Assembly: GCA_965237785.1 (NCBI GenBank)
Contig: OZ250159.1
Coordinates: 3,658,001-3,722,000, forward strand
Direction of reading: 5' to 3'
Source: UBA6522 sp965237785
GTDB taxonomy: Bacteria; Pseudomonadota; Gammaproteobacteria; Steroidobacterales; Rariloculaceae
Length of the DNA stretch: 64,000 bases
Below, in pieces: positions 1 to 8,375 of this stretch; the stretch's first letter is position 1; the number at the start of each line of letters is the position of its first letter. The notes beneath the pieces are model-generated. The model searched no databases. It worked only from the letters and a program-made list of their open reading frames with translations, and was not told the origin of the DNA. The position numbers and the translations under genes were made by a program.

Positions 1-85
1 TCCAGTCAAGCAGACTCGCACTATTGGGCGGACCCGTCCAGTGAACGGATTCAATTGAAAGGATGAAGATCGGAGGATCAAGCAG

Positions 86-424
86 GTGAGCGAGAATATC
101 TCCCATACGACGGATAGCAGCTTTGAACACGATGTGTTCCACTCCGAGCGTCCCGTATTGGTCGACTTCTGGGCGGAATGGTGCGGGCCTTGCAAGATGA
201 TTGCGCCTACACTGGAAGCGATTGCGGAGGAGTATAAAGATCGTCTCAAGGTTGTTAAATTGAACATTGACGAGAATCCGCAAATTCCGGTGCGATACAA
301 CATTCGCAGCATACCCACGCTGATGCTGTTGAAAGGGAGTTCCGTCGAGGGTCAGCAGATTGGGGCCATCGGCAAGGGCCGGCTGGCCGCGTTCATCGAT
401 CAACATCTAGGCGCAGGGGCCTAG
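86..424 (+). CDS. trxA: Thioredoxin
   Basis: 112-residue cytoplasmic thioredoxin that reduces protein disulfides, using electrons from thioredoxin reductase. The active site WCGPC is visible at residues 32-36 (Cys33, Cys36), and the cis-proline loop (SIPT) lies near residue 77. The length is normal for TrxA. A GTG start is chosen because GGAGG lies about nine bases upstream (72-76). The gene sits 22 bases before rho, the order found in many gammaproteobacteria, so the two are probably cotranscribed. Confidence 0.96.
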   Translation: MSENISHTTDSSFEHDVFHSERPVLVDFWAEWCGPCKMIAPTLEAIAEEYKDRLKVVKLNIDENPQIPVRYNIRSIPTLMLLKGSSVEGQQIGAIGKGRLAAFIDQHLGAGA

Positions 425-446
425 GAACCAATTCGGAAAGCTATCT

Positions 447-1877
447 GTGAGAGGATACTTGGGTAATTCAGCACGAGCCCGGTCGAAGAACGGCCAGCGG
501 CCGCCGAGAAACGGCGACGGCAAGAAACGCACTTCTCGTCGGCGAAGGCGCGAAGAATTTCCCGACGACGAGGATTTTGACGTAATCCCCGCCGCGGAAC
601 TCGAACAGACCAAGAGCGCCATGAAACTCTCCGAGCTGAAGAACCGTCCGGCGTCGGAACTTGTGGAATTGGCGCAGTCCATTGGACTGGAGAGTCTTGC
701 GCGTTCCCGCAAGCAGGACATTATCTTTTCGATTCTCAAGGCCCATGCCAACAGCGGGGAGAACATCTACGGCGAGGGCGTGCTTGAGATTCTGCAGGAC
801 GGCTTCGGTTTCCTGCGCTCGTCGGACAGTTCCTATCTGGCGGGTCCGGATGACATCTACGTGTCGCCGAGCCAGATCCGCCGCTTCAACCTGCGTACCG
901 GGGATACGGTTTCCGGTTTGATTCGACCGCCGAAAGACAGCGAGCGCTACTTCGCCATGCTCAAGGTGGGCGAAATCAATCATGATGGGCCCGAAAATGC
1001 CAGGAACAAGGTGCTGTTCGAGAACCTGACACCGCTGTTCCCGACCCGGCGCCTGAAACTCGAGCAAGGCAACGGCAGCACGGAGGACTTGACCGCCCGG
1101 ATCATCGATATGGTTGCGCCCATCGGCAAGGGTCAGCGCGGACTGATCGTCTCCCCGCCGAAGGCCGGCAAGACCATGCTGCTGCAGAACATTGCCGCTT
1201 CCATTGTCGCCAATCAGCCTGAATGCGACCTGATCGTACTGCTCATCGACGAGCGGCCCGAGGAAGTCACCGAGATGGAGCGCACGGTTCGGGGCGAAGT
1301 CGTATCCAGCACCTTTGACGAACCCGCCACGCGGCATGTGCAGGTGGCGGAGATGGTCATCGAGAAAGCCAAGCGGCTCACTGAGCACAAACGCGACGTG
1401 GTCATTCTGCTGGATTCGATTACCCGCCTGGCGCGGGCCTACAACACCGTGGTGCCGTCCTCGGGTAAGGTGCTCACCGGCGGCGTCGACGCCAACGCCC
1501 TGCAGCGACCCAAGCGGTTTTTCGGCGCGGCCCGGAATATCGAGGAGGGTGGCAGCCTTACGATCATCGCCACCGCGCTGGTGGATACCGGTTCCAAGAT
1601 GGACGAGGTGATCTACGAGGAGTTCAAGGGCACGGGCAATATGGAAATCCACCTGGATCGACGGGTTTCGGAGAAACGCGTTTTTCCGGCCATGCACATC
1701 AATCGCTCCGGAACCAGAAAGGAAGAGTTGCTGACCCGGCCCGACGAATTGCAAAAGATGTGGGTGCTGCGCAAGGTTCTTCACTCGATGGACGAACTGG
1801 CCGCGGTGGAGTTCCTTCTGGGCAAGCTCCAGGACACCAAGACCAACGCTCAATTCTTCGAGGCGATGAAGCGCTAG
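447..1877 (+). CDS. rho: Transcription termination factor Rho
   Basis: Hexameric RNA-dependent ATPase/translocase that ends transcription. From residue 59 (MKLSELKN, ATG at 621) the protein matches the usual Rho of about 419 residues: N-terminal helical domain, cold-shock RNA-binding domain with the DGFGFLR RNP1-like motif, and ATPase core with PPKAGKT as Walker A. The GTG at 447 adds 58 Arg/Lys-rich then acidic residues that the E. coli protein lacks. Neither start has a strong ribosome site, so the extension is likely but not proven. It follows trxA and converges on purD. Confidence 0.96.
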   Translation: MRGYLGNSARARSKNGQRPPRNGDGKKRTSRRRRREEFPDDEDFDVIPAAELEQTKSAMKLSELKNRPASELVELAQSIGLESLARSRKQDIIFSILKAHANSGENIYGEGVLEILQDGFGFLRSSDSSYLAGPDDIYVSPSQIRRFNLRTGDTVSGLIRPPKDSERYFAMLKVGEINHDGPENARNKVLFENLTPLFPTRRLKLEQGNGSTEDLTARIIDMVAPIGKGQRGLIVSPPKAGKTMLLQNIAASIVANQPECDLIVLLIDERPEEVTEMERTVRGEVVSSTFDEPATRHVQVAEMVIEKAKRLTEHKRDVVILLDSITRLARAYNTVVPSSGKVLTGGVDANALQRPKRFFGAARNIEEGGSLTIIATALVDTGSKMDEVIYEEFKGTGNMEIHLDRRVSEKRVFPAMHINRSGTRKEELLTRPDELQKMWVLRKVLHSMDELAAVEFLLGKLQDTKTNAQFFEAMKR

Positions 1878-1888
1878 TCCCTATCTCG

Positions 1889-1919
1889 GTCCGTATTTCT
1901 TATCGATCTTCTACCGCGG
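1889..1919 (-). repeat. Interspersed repeat, copy I
   Basis: Read on the minus strand, the segment carries GTAGAAGATCGATAAGAAAT, a diverged copy of the window's repeat core (GAAGATCGGTGAGATATTCG). It lies between the convergent ends of rho and purD, next to a GC-rich hairpin. Confidence 0.45.
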
Positions 1920-1936
1920 CCGCCAGTCCGGCGGCC
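1918..1936. terminator. GC-rich hairpin between convergent rho and purD
   Basis: A perfect 7-bp stem (GGCCGCC/GGCGGCC) with a 5-base loop lies between the two convergent stop codons. There is no T-tract on either side, so it may act as a weak bidirectional terminator or a 3'-end stabiliser. Confidence 0.5.
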
Positions 1937-1944
1937 AATCGGTC

Positions 1945-3231
1945 CTACTCGCGTTCCCGCCGAATGGCCCGGTATCCGATATCGCGCCGATAGAAGGCGC
2001 CGTCCCAATCGATGCGCGACACGGAAGCGTAGGCGTGCTCGGCTGCACGGCTCACGCTCTCGCCGAGTGCAACGACGCAGAGCACCCGGCCGCCACTGGT
2101 GACAATGTTGCCGTTGCTCTCCCTGGTGCCGGCGTGGAAGATCGACGTGTCGTCGTCAAAGGCGGCGTCGAGCCCGTTTATGGTTGCGCCGGTGTCGTAG
2201 CCGCCAGGGTATCCGCCGCTCGCCATGACCACGCCGAGCGCGGCTCGCGGATCCCAGTCCACCTCGACGGACTCCAGCGAACCGTCGAATGCGCCGAGGC
2301 ACAGTTCCGCGAGATCGCTCCGCATTCGCGCCAGGACAGGCTGCGTTTCCGGATCGCCGAAACGGCAGTTGAACTCCAGCACCCTGGGGCCGCTTCGCGG
2401 ATCGATCATCAGTCCGGCGTACAAAAACCCCCGGTAAGCCATGCCCTCGGCGCTCATGCCCGCGACAGTGGGCAGCATGATCTCGTCCATGACCCGCCGG
2501 TGCAGTTCCGGCGTTAACACCGGCGCTGGAGAATAGGCGCCCATGCCGCCTGTATTCGGGCCCCGGTCGCCTTCGTCGCGCGTCTTGTGGTCCTGTGAGC
2601 TGGCCAGCGGGACAATGCGGGTATCGTCTACCACGGCGATGAAGCTGGCTTCTTCACCCTCCAGGAAGTCCTCCACGACCACCCTGGAACCGGCGGCGCC
2701 AAATGAGCGGCGCTCGAGCATCGCGTGCAGGGCCTGCTCCGCTTCCCGCCGCGTCTCGGCAACGATCACGCCCTTGCCCGCTGCCAGTCCGTCCGCCTTG
2801 ATGACCAGGGGCAGCGGGCGCGACCGGACGTAGGCGACGGCCGCGTCGAGTTCGTCGAATGTCTCGTAGGCCGCAGTGGGTATGCCATGCCTCGCCAGAA
2901 AGGCCTTGGTGAACGCTTTCGATCCTTCCAGGCGAGCCGCCGCGGCGCGCGGGCCAAAGCACCTGGCTCCGGCCGCCTCAAAGCGATCCACCACACCGGC
3001 GACCAGCGGCTGCTCGGGCCCCACGACAGTCAAGTCGACGCCCTCGGTTTGGGCGAGGTGCAGCAGTCCATCGAGATCGTCCCCGGAGATGGCGACGTTG
3101 CGGGTCCTGGGCTCCCGCGCCGTACCCGCGTTTCCAGGGGCTACAAGTACTTCGGAAACGCGGGGTGACTGCGCAAACTTCCACGCCAACGCATGCTCGC
3201 GTCCGCCGCTTCCGATGACCAGGATTTTCAT
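1945..3231 (-). CDS. purD: Phosphoribosylamine-glycine ligase
   Basis: 428-residue ATP-grasp enzyme that makes GAR from phosphoribosylamine, glycine and ATP, the second step of purine synthesis. The N-terminus (MKILVIGSGGREHALAWK) is the classic PurD start, followed by the ATP-grasp signatures GPEQPL, ADGLAAGKGV and FNCRFGDPETQ. The ATG at 3231 is preferred over a start 22 codons upstream because the family begins here and GAGG precedes it. It is the last gene of fis-purH-purD. Confidence 0.97.
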   Translation of the reverse strand: MKILVIGSGGREHALAWKFAQSPRVSEVLVAPGNAGTAREPRTRNVAISGDDLDGLLHLAQTEGVDLTVVGPEQPLVAGVVDRFEAAGARCFGPRAAAARLEGSKAFTKAFLARHGIPTAAYETFDELDAAVAYVRSRPLPLVIKADGLAAGKGVIVAETRREAEQALHAMLERRSFGAAGSRVVVEDFLEGEEASFIAVVDDTRIVPLASSQDHKTRDEGDRGPNTGGMGAYSPAPVLTPELHRRVMDEIMLPTVAGMSAEGMAYRGFLYAGLMIDPRSGPRVLEFNCRFGDPETQPVLARMRSDLAELCLGAFDGSLESVEVDWDPRAALGVVMASGGYPGGYDTGATINGLDAAFDDDTSIFHAGTRESNGNIVTSGGRVLCVVALGESVSRAAEHAYASVSRIDWDGAFYRRDIGYRAIRRERE

Positions 3232-3300
3232 GACCTCAGGTCCCTCACTTCTAATCGACTTTGACTTCGGCGTCTTTCCGTCCGCGCGACCCGTCACCGC

Positions 3301-3360
3301 GGCGCCTCGACGCCCTCGCTACGCATTTTGGCGAACACATGCGGGCACGGTGCCGGCGCC
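3301..3360 (+). repeat. Interspersed repeat, long copy A
   Basis: Sixty bases bounded by GGCGCC at both ends (3301-3306 and 3355-3360). The first 31 bases are nearly identical to copy C at 37329 onward (about 27 of 31). An internal inverted repeat pairs CGCAT (3322-3326) with ATGCG (3339-3343). It fills much of the purH-purD gap and ends at the purH stop codon. Confidence 0.7.
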
Positions 3361-4928
3361 TAGTGGCGAAAATGACGCATGCCGGTAAATGCCATGGCAA
3401 CATCGTGTTCGTCGGCGGCGCGGATCACTTCGTCGTCCCGCACCGAGCCGCCGGGCTGGATGACAGTACCGATACCGTGACCGGCGGCAATGTCGATGCC
3501 GTCCCTGAAGGGAAAAAAAGCATCCGAAGCCATCGCCGCGCCGGCTAACTCAAGACCCTGGTCCGCCGCCTTCATGGCCGCGATGCGCGCGCTCGCCACG
3601 CGGCTCATCTGGCCCGCGCCAACGCCAAGGGTTCTACCGTCCCGTGCATAGACAATGGCATTCGACTTGACGTACTTGCAAACGGTCCACGCGAAGAGCA
3701 GGTCGTCCATCTCCGCCGCCGACGGTTGCCGCCGGGTCACGACCTTCAAATTGAAATCCCGGGTTGTTCCCAGGTCGCGCTCCTGTACCAATAACCCCCC
3801 CGCGATGCCCTGCAAATCCCAAAGGGAGGTGCCGCCACCGGCGGGTTGCGCCGTCATTCCGCCCTCCAGCACTCGGACATTCTTCTTCGCGGCGAGAACA
3901 TCGCGAGCCGCGGGAGCCACACGCGGTGCGACGATGACGTCCACGAGTTGCCGGCTGACGATGGCTTGCGCCGTCTCGGCTTCCAGGTTGCGGTTAAACG
4001 CAATGATGCCGCCAAAGGCGGATGTGGGGTCGGTATCGTGGGCCCGTTCGTATGCCGCGAGCGGCGTGTCGGCCACGGCCACGCCGCAGGGATTGGCGTG
4101 TTTGACGATCACGCAGGCGCATTCATCGAACGCGGTAACGCACTGCAGCGCGGCATCCGCATCGGCCAGGTTGTTGAAGCTGAGCGCCTTGCCCTGCAGT
4201 TGAGTCGCTGCGGCGATGCCGCTCGATCCGTTGCCCGGCAGTCGGTAGAACGCGGCCCGCTGGTGGGGGTTCTCTCCATAGCGAAGTTCATCCGCCTTGC
4301 TCCACGCCAGCACCAGTGTCTGCGGAAAGCGCTCCCCGGAATCGCCGCGCAGATAGCTGCTGATAAGGGCGTCGTATCGCGCCGTGTGGCTGAACGCCTT
4401 GACCGCCAGTGCCCGTTTGAGTTCATCCGTCGGTTCGCCGCTATCAAGTGCCGCCAAGACCCGCGGATAGTCACCGGGGTCGCAGACGACGGTCAGGCGG
4501 GCGTGATTCTTGGCGGCGGCGCGCAACATGGCGGGACCGCCCACGTCGATGTTCGCCACGGCCCGTTCGAGGGAGCATTCGGGGTCCGCGATGGTGGCTT
4601 CGAACGGGTAGAGGTTGATGGCCAGAACGTCGATCCAGCCAATGCCGTGCTCTTCGGTGACGGCCTCGTCGACTCCGCGGCGCGCCAGCAACCCGCCGTG
4701 AATCGCAGGGTGGAGCGTCTTTACCCGACCGTCCATGATTTCCGGGAAACCGGTGAGTTCGGAAACCTCTACAACCGTCAGGCCGCTGTCGCGTAGCGCG
4801 CGCGCCGTGCCTCCGGTGGAAACGAGTTCGAATCCGCGACCGGCCAGACCCCGGGCAAAGTCGCCCACGCCGGTCTTGTCGGAGACGCTGATGAGGGCAC
4901 GGCGGGGCCGAATCGGGCGGCGGCTCAT
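3360..4928 (-). CDS. purH: Bifunctional AICAR transformylase/IMP cyclohydrolase
   Basis: 522-residue enzyme for the last two purine steps (AICAR to FAICAR to IMP). The N-terminal cyclohydrolase (MGS-like) domain contains SVSDKTG and STGGTARAL. The C-terminal transformylase domain has the KHANPCG motif and KYVKSNAIV. Length is close to the E. coli protein (529). Its ATG overlaps the fis stop by four bases (ATGA), which indicates translational coupling in a fis-purH-purD operon like that of Pseudomonas. Confidence 0.97.
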   Translation of the reverse strand: MSRRPIRPRRALISVSDKTGVGDFARGLAGRGFELVSTGGTARALRDSGLTVVEVSELTGFPEIMDGRVKTLHPAIHGGLLARRGVDEAVTEEHGIGWIDVLAINLYPFEATIADPECSLERAVANIDVGGPAMLRAAAKNHARLTVVCDPGDYPRVLAALDSGEPTDELKRALAVKAFSHTARYDALISSYLRGDSGERFPQTLVLAWSKADELRYGENPHQRAAFYRLPGNGSSGIAAATQLQGKALSFNNLADADAALQCVTAFDECACVIVKHANPCGVAVADTPLAAYERAHDTDPTSAFGGIIAFNRNLEAETAQAIVSRQLVDVIVAPRVAPAARDVLAAKKNVRVLEGGMTAQPAGGGTSLWDLQGIAGGLLVQERDLGTTRDFNLKVVTRRQPSAAEMDDLLFAWTVCKYVKSNAIVYARDGRTLGVGAGQMSRVASARIAAMKAADQGLELAGAAMASDAFFPFRDGIDIAAGHGIGTVIQPGGSVRDDEVIRAADEHDVAMAFTGMRHFRH

Positions 4929-5194
4929 CCCTCCAGCAGATTGTGAAGTTTCAATTTCTTGCGCAATGTGCCGCGATTGATACCGAGAATTTTCGCGGCC
5001 TGACTCTTGTTGCCGCCAGCGTACTCGAGCGCGTTCTTTAGCAGAGGTCGCTCCACTTCACCGATGACCAATTCGTACAGATTGGCCGGATCATGACCAT
5101 TCAGGCTCTTGAGATAGTGCTTCAGCGCCTTGTCCGTCATTTCGCTGAACGGCTTCTTCCGCGGTTCTTCCTTGATCGCCGATTCTGATTGCAT
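4925..5194 (-). CDS. fis: DNA-binding protein Fis
   Basis: Nucleoid protein that bends DNA and activates rRNA promoters, among others. The C-terminal helix-turn-helix NKSQAAKILGINRGTLRKK is diagnostic, and the acidic region before it (RPLLKNALEYAGG) also fits. The ATG at 5194 gives 89 residues; an in-frame start at 5248 would add 18 residues not typical of Fis. It heads the purHD operon. In E. coli and Pseudomonas dusB lies just upstream, but here dusB and prmA are absent and the next gene is accC. Confidence 0.95.
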   Translation of the reverse strand: MQSESAIKEEPRKKPFSEMTDKALKHYLKSLNGHDPANLYELVIGEVERPLLKNALEYAGGNKSQAAKILGINRGTLRKKLKLHNLLEG

Positions 5195-5400
5195 GCCTAT
5201 TTTTATTCTCGCTGGCTTTGGCAGTTTTTCGAGCCACCGCTCCGGCAAACTCGTCTGGACGCTCGGGAAGCGACCAGGATTTGAATACGAAAGCGAGGGC
5301 GAATCATATCACGGCGAACGGCCGAGGGAAGCGATCGCAGCCATTCGATTGCTGCCGGAGCGGGGCCCATCCAACCGGCAAATTGAACCGCTCCGCGGCC

Positions 5401-5437
5401 GTGGCGCGGGCCGCGAAAATCGGTGAGATATTCGTGC
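5401..5437 (+). repeat. Interspersed repeat, copy H
   Basis: Contains the core ATCGGTGAGATATTCG exactly (5419-5434). CGCGAA before it can pair with TTCGTG after it (one G-T wobble), giving a 6-bp stem. It lies seven bases beyond the accC stop, reversed relative to accC. Confidence 0.65.
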
Positions 5438-5444
5438 TTGACGC

Positions 5445-6788
5445 CTACTTCAATCCGAGGCGTTTCTCAAGATAGTTGATGTCGGTGCCGCCCGCCTTGA
5501 ATGCTGCGTGCTGGCAAATTTCCTGATGCAGCGGGACGTTGGTTTTTATGCCCTCCACCACGATCTCGCTCAGGGCTGTATTCATGCGGGCGATGGCCGC
5601 GGCGCGACTGTCTCCGTGGGCGATCACCTTGGCGATCAGCGAGTCATAATACGGCGGCACGGTGTAGCCGCTGTAGAGATGGCTATCCACCCGGATGCCG
5701 GGGCCGCCGGGCGCATGCCACAGGTTGATCGTGCCCGGCGATGGCATGAAAGTCTTGGGATCCTCGGCGTTGACGCGGCATTCGATGGCGTGGCCGGACC
5801 AACGAATATCTCCCTGTGTCACCTCAAGAGGCTCTCCGGCGGCAATCTGAAGCTGTGCCTTGACGATGTCGAACCCGGTGACCATTTCCGTGACCGGGTG
5901 CTCCACCTGAATCCGCGTGTTCATCTCAATGAAGAAGAACTCACCGTCCTGGTAGAGAAATTCGAACGTTCCCGCGCCCCGATAGCCAATCTCGCGACAA
6001 GCACGGGCGCATCGCTCGCCCATGCGCGTGCGCATCTCCGCGGAGATGCCCGGAGCAGGGGCCTCTTCCACCACTTTCTGGTTCCGCCGCTGCATGGAAC
6101 AATCACGTTCACCCAGATGCACGGCGTTTCCGAAATTGTCGGCAAGCACCTGGAACTCGACGTGCCGGGGGTGATCGAGGAATCTCTCCATGTACACTTG
6201 TTCATTGCCGAACGCCGACAGCGCTTCGGCCTTGGTTATGGTAATGGCGTTGAACAGGGCGGCCTCGCTGTGCACGACGCGCATGCCCCGTCCGCCCCCG
6301 CCGCCGGAAGCCTTGATAATGACCGGGTAACCGATCTCCCGCGCGCATCGGGCATTTTCCTCGTTGTCGTCCGAAAGCGGACCATCGGAGCCGGGAACGC
6401 AGGGCACGCCCGCCTGCCGCATGGCGCGAATCGCCGAAACCTTGTCGCCCATCAGCTTGATGGTCTCCGGTTCGGGGCCAATAAAGACGAACCCGCTCTC
6501 TTGCACGCGCTCCGCAAACCCCGCGTTCTCGGATAGAAAACCGTATCCCGGATGAATGGCTACCGCATCGGTCACTTCGGCTGCGGCGATGACGGACGGC
6601 ATGTTCAGATAGCTGTCCGCGGAAAGCGCGGGTCCGATGCAGACGGTTTCATCCGCGAGGAGCACGTGCTTGAGATTCGAGTCCACCGATGAATGCACGG
6701 CGACGGTCTTGATACCCAGCTCCCGGCACGCCCGCAGAACCCGAAGGCCGATCTCGCCTCGATTCGCAATCAGGATCTTGTCCAGCAT
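5445..6788 (-). CDS. accC: Acetyl-CoA carboxylase, biotin carboxylase subunit
   Basis: 447-residue ATP-grasp enzyme that carboxylates biotin on AccB, the first step of fatty acid synthesis. Visible features are the biotin carboxylase N-terminus (ILIANRGEIGLRVLRACREL), the glycine-rich ATP loop KASGGGGGRGMR, the catalytic EFQVLAD and RDCSMQRRNQKVVEEAPAP segments, and MNTRIQVEHPVTE. Length equals the family norm. It starts six bases after accB and is cotranscribed with it. Confidence 0.98.
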   Translation of the reverse strand: MLDKILIANRGEIGLRVLRACRELGIKTVAVHSSVDSNLKHVLLADETVCIGPALSADSYLNMPSVIAAAEVTDAVAIHPGYGFLSENAGFAERVQESGFVFIGPEPETIKLMGDKVSAIRAMRQAGVPCVPGSDGPLSDDNEENARCAREIGYPVIIKASGGGGGRGMRVVHSEAALFNAITITKAEALSAFGNEQVYMERFLDHPRHVEFQVLADNFGNAVHLGERDCSMQRRNQKVVEEAPAPGISAEMRTRMGERCARACREIGYRGAGTFEFLYQDGEFFFIEMNTRIQVEHPVTEMVTGFDIVKAQLQIAAGEPLEVTQGDIRWSGHAIECRVNAEDPKTFMPSPGTINLWHAPGGPGIRVDSHLYSGYTVPPYYDSLIAKVIAHGDSRAAAIARMNTALSEIVVEGIKTNVPLHQEICQHAAFKAGGTDINYLEKRLGLK

Positions 6789-6794
6789 CGCTGG

Positions 6795-7253
6795 CTATTG
6801 TTCGACGATGAACAACACTTGGCCGAACTCCACCGGGGAGCCGTTTTCCACGAGTATGCTGACAACCCGGCCGTCCACGTCGGCTTCGATGGGGTTCATC
6901 ATCTTCATCGCTTCGACGATACACAGCGTGTCGCCTACTTCGACCTCCGTCCCGAGGCCGACGAAGGGCTTCGCGCCGGGAGCCGGCCCCGAGTAGAAGG
7001 TCCCGACCATGGGTGACGTGACTTCGTGGCCGCGGCTGGTTTCGGCCGGTACGGTGGCTGCCGGCTCAGCTGTCGCGTGCCCCGGAGGGGCTGCCGGCAT
7101 CGGTACGTTCGCGGGCGGCTGTGGGGCTGCAATGGCCGCACCGGCGGCGTAGCGAGTCATGCGGATGGTCTGATCGCCCTCGGAAATCTCGATTTCGGTG
7201 ACCCCGTGAGTCTCCAGCAGTTCCATGATTTTCTTGATTTTTCGGACGTCCAC
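6795..7253 (-). CDS. accB: Biotin carboxyl carrier protein of acetyl-CoA carboxylase
   Basis: 152 residues. A helical N-terminus (MDVRKIKKIMELLE) is followed by an Ala/Pro-rich flexible linker at residues 37-75 and a C-terminal biotinyl domain. EAMKMM carries the biotin acceptor Lys117. It is placed between aroQ (11 bases upstream) and accC, the standard aroQ-accB-accC order. Confidence 0.97.
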   Translation of the reverse strand: MDVRKIKKIMELLETHGVTEIEISEGDQTIRMTRYAAGAAIAAPQPPANVPMPAAPPGHATAEPAATVPAETSRGHEVTSPMVGTFYSGPAPGAKPFVGLGTEVEVGDTLCIVEAMKMMNPIEADVDGRVVSILVENGSPVEFGQVLFIVEQ

Positions 7254-7264
7254 GAAGTGTTCCT

Positions 7265-7702
7265 TTAGGCCAGATGACGTATTGCAGCCATGAGCGCCAG
7301 CTCGTAGCTGGCGATGCCGAATCCGGCAATGGTGCCGAGAGCCACGTCGGAGAAAAATGATCGATGCCTGAAATCCTCGCGCGCGGACACATTGGAAAGA
7401 TGAATTTCGATAAATGGTATGCGAACCGCCAACAGGGCGTCCCTGAGCGAGATGCTGGTGTGGGTAAACGCCGCGGGGTTGAAGAGGATGAGGTCGACAG
7501 CGTCTTTGTGGGCCGCGTGCACGCGCCGGACCAACTCGTGCTCGGCGTCACTTTGGTAGCATAGGAGTTCGTGGCCCTGCTGCCTCGCGACTTGTCCCAG
7601 CCGCGCCTCGATTTCCTCAAGCGTGTCTGCGCCGTAGATATCCGGTTCGCGCTGACCGAGCATTCCCAAATTGGGGCCGTTCATCAGGAGTAAACGTGCC
7701 AT
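7265..7702 (-). CDS. aroQ: Type II 3-dehydroquinate dehydratase
   Basis: 145-residue shikimate-pathway enzyme that dehydrates 3-dehydroquinate and assembles as a dodecamer. The type II signature is clear: NGPNLGMLGQREPDIYG with the catalytic Tyr23, NPAAFTHTSI, and IEIHLSN with the catalytic His near residue 100. It is the first gene of aroQ-accB-accC on the minus strand. Confidence 0.96.
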   Translation of the reverse strand: MARLLLMNGPNLGMLGQREPDIYGADTLEEIEARLGQVARQQGHELLCYQSDAEHELVRRVHAAHKDAVDLILFNPAAFTHTSISLRDALLAVRIPFIEIHLSNVSAREDFRHRSFFSDVALGTIAGFGIASYELALMAAIRHLA

Positions 7703-7756
7703 TTTCTCAAGATCGACGAAGTTAGATGCTAATTTAACACCATTCGCTTCAACTTA

Positions 7757-7780
7757 GCGAATATCCGCGATCTTAGCCGT
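7757..7780 (-). repeat. Interspersed repeat, diverged copy W
   Basis: On the minus strand the segment reads AAGATCGCGGATATTCGC, close to the core AAGATCGGTGAGATATTCGC. It adjoins the stop codon of the TlpA-like gene and occupies the gap upstream of aroQ. Confidence 0.4.
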
Positions 7781-8374
7781 CTATCTCAACCGTTCCCGAG
7801 CGCCGTTCAGATCGATGTTCCCGGTCTCAAGCTCATTGAGCACGTTACGCAGTTCATCCAGGTGCTCGGTGTGCAGCTCGCCGCTATGGACACCGAGGAT
7901 TCGTTCGTGGGTATCGGTGAACACCGTAAACGGCAAAACGAAGAAATCCACGCCGAAGCGGGCGGCGGCGTCCATTGCCGCCAATTGCCCCACCAGGACC
8001 GGATAGTTGAATTTCATCTCATCGGCAAATTCGCGCACGGCCTCCAGATGGTCCACGGCGATGCCCACGACCTGAACGGGCACCGCACTCCGCGTGTCCT
8101 GAAACTCCTTGAGCAAGGGAATTTCCCGCAGGCACGGTGCGCACCAGGTGGCCCAGAAGTTGATTACCAGCGCGTTGCCAGGCCAACTCGCGATGGAGCG
8201 CTCGTCCCCGGCCAGATCCTCGAGGGAGAAGTCCGGTAGCGTTTCGACCATTGCCGCTACCGCGGGAGGTCCGGCACGAACCGGATCGGGCGACGGCAAC
8301 AGCGCGCGGTAGCCGAGATAGGCGGCAACCGCGATTCCGCTCAGTATCAGTGTCAGTAGCGCGGACCGCGCCAT
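7781..8374 (-). CDS. TlpA/ResA-type membrane-anchored thioredoxin
   Basis: 197 residues with an N-terminal hydrophobic anchor (LLTLILSGIAVAAYLGY) and a periplasmic thioredoxin fold. The redox motif is WCAPC inside NFWATWCAPCLREIP. The ATG at 8374 is chosen because it begins the anchor; an upstream in-frame start would add 29 unlikely residues. It starts one base after the DsbD N-terminal-domain gene ends, so the two are coupled. The probable role is thiol-disulfide exchange in the envelope (cytochrome c maturation or DsbC-like reduction), inferred from context. Confidence 0.87.
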   Translation of the reverse strand: MARSALLTLILSGIAVAAYLGYRALLPSPDPVRAGPPAVAAMVETLPDFSLEDLAGDERSIASWPGNALVINFWATWCAPCLREIPLLKEFQDTRSAVPVQVVGIAVDHLEAVREFADEMKFNYPVLVGQLAAMDAAARFGVDFFVLPFTVFTDTHERILGVHSGELHTEHLDELRNVLNELETGNIDLNGARERLR

Positions 8375-8375
8375 G

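Noticed and set aside
468..1853. A 461-codon open frame antisense to rho
   Set aside because: A shadow of rho; no recognisable protein features.
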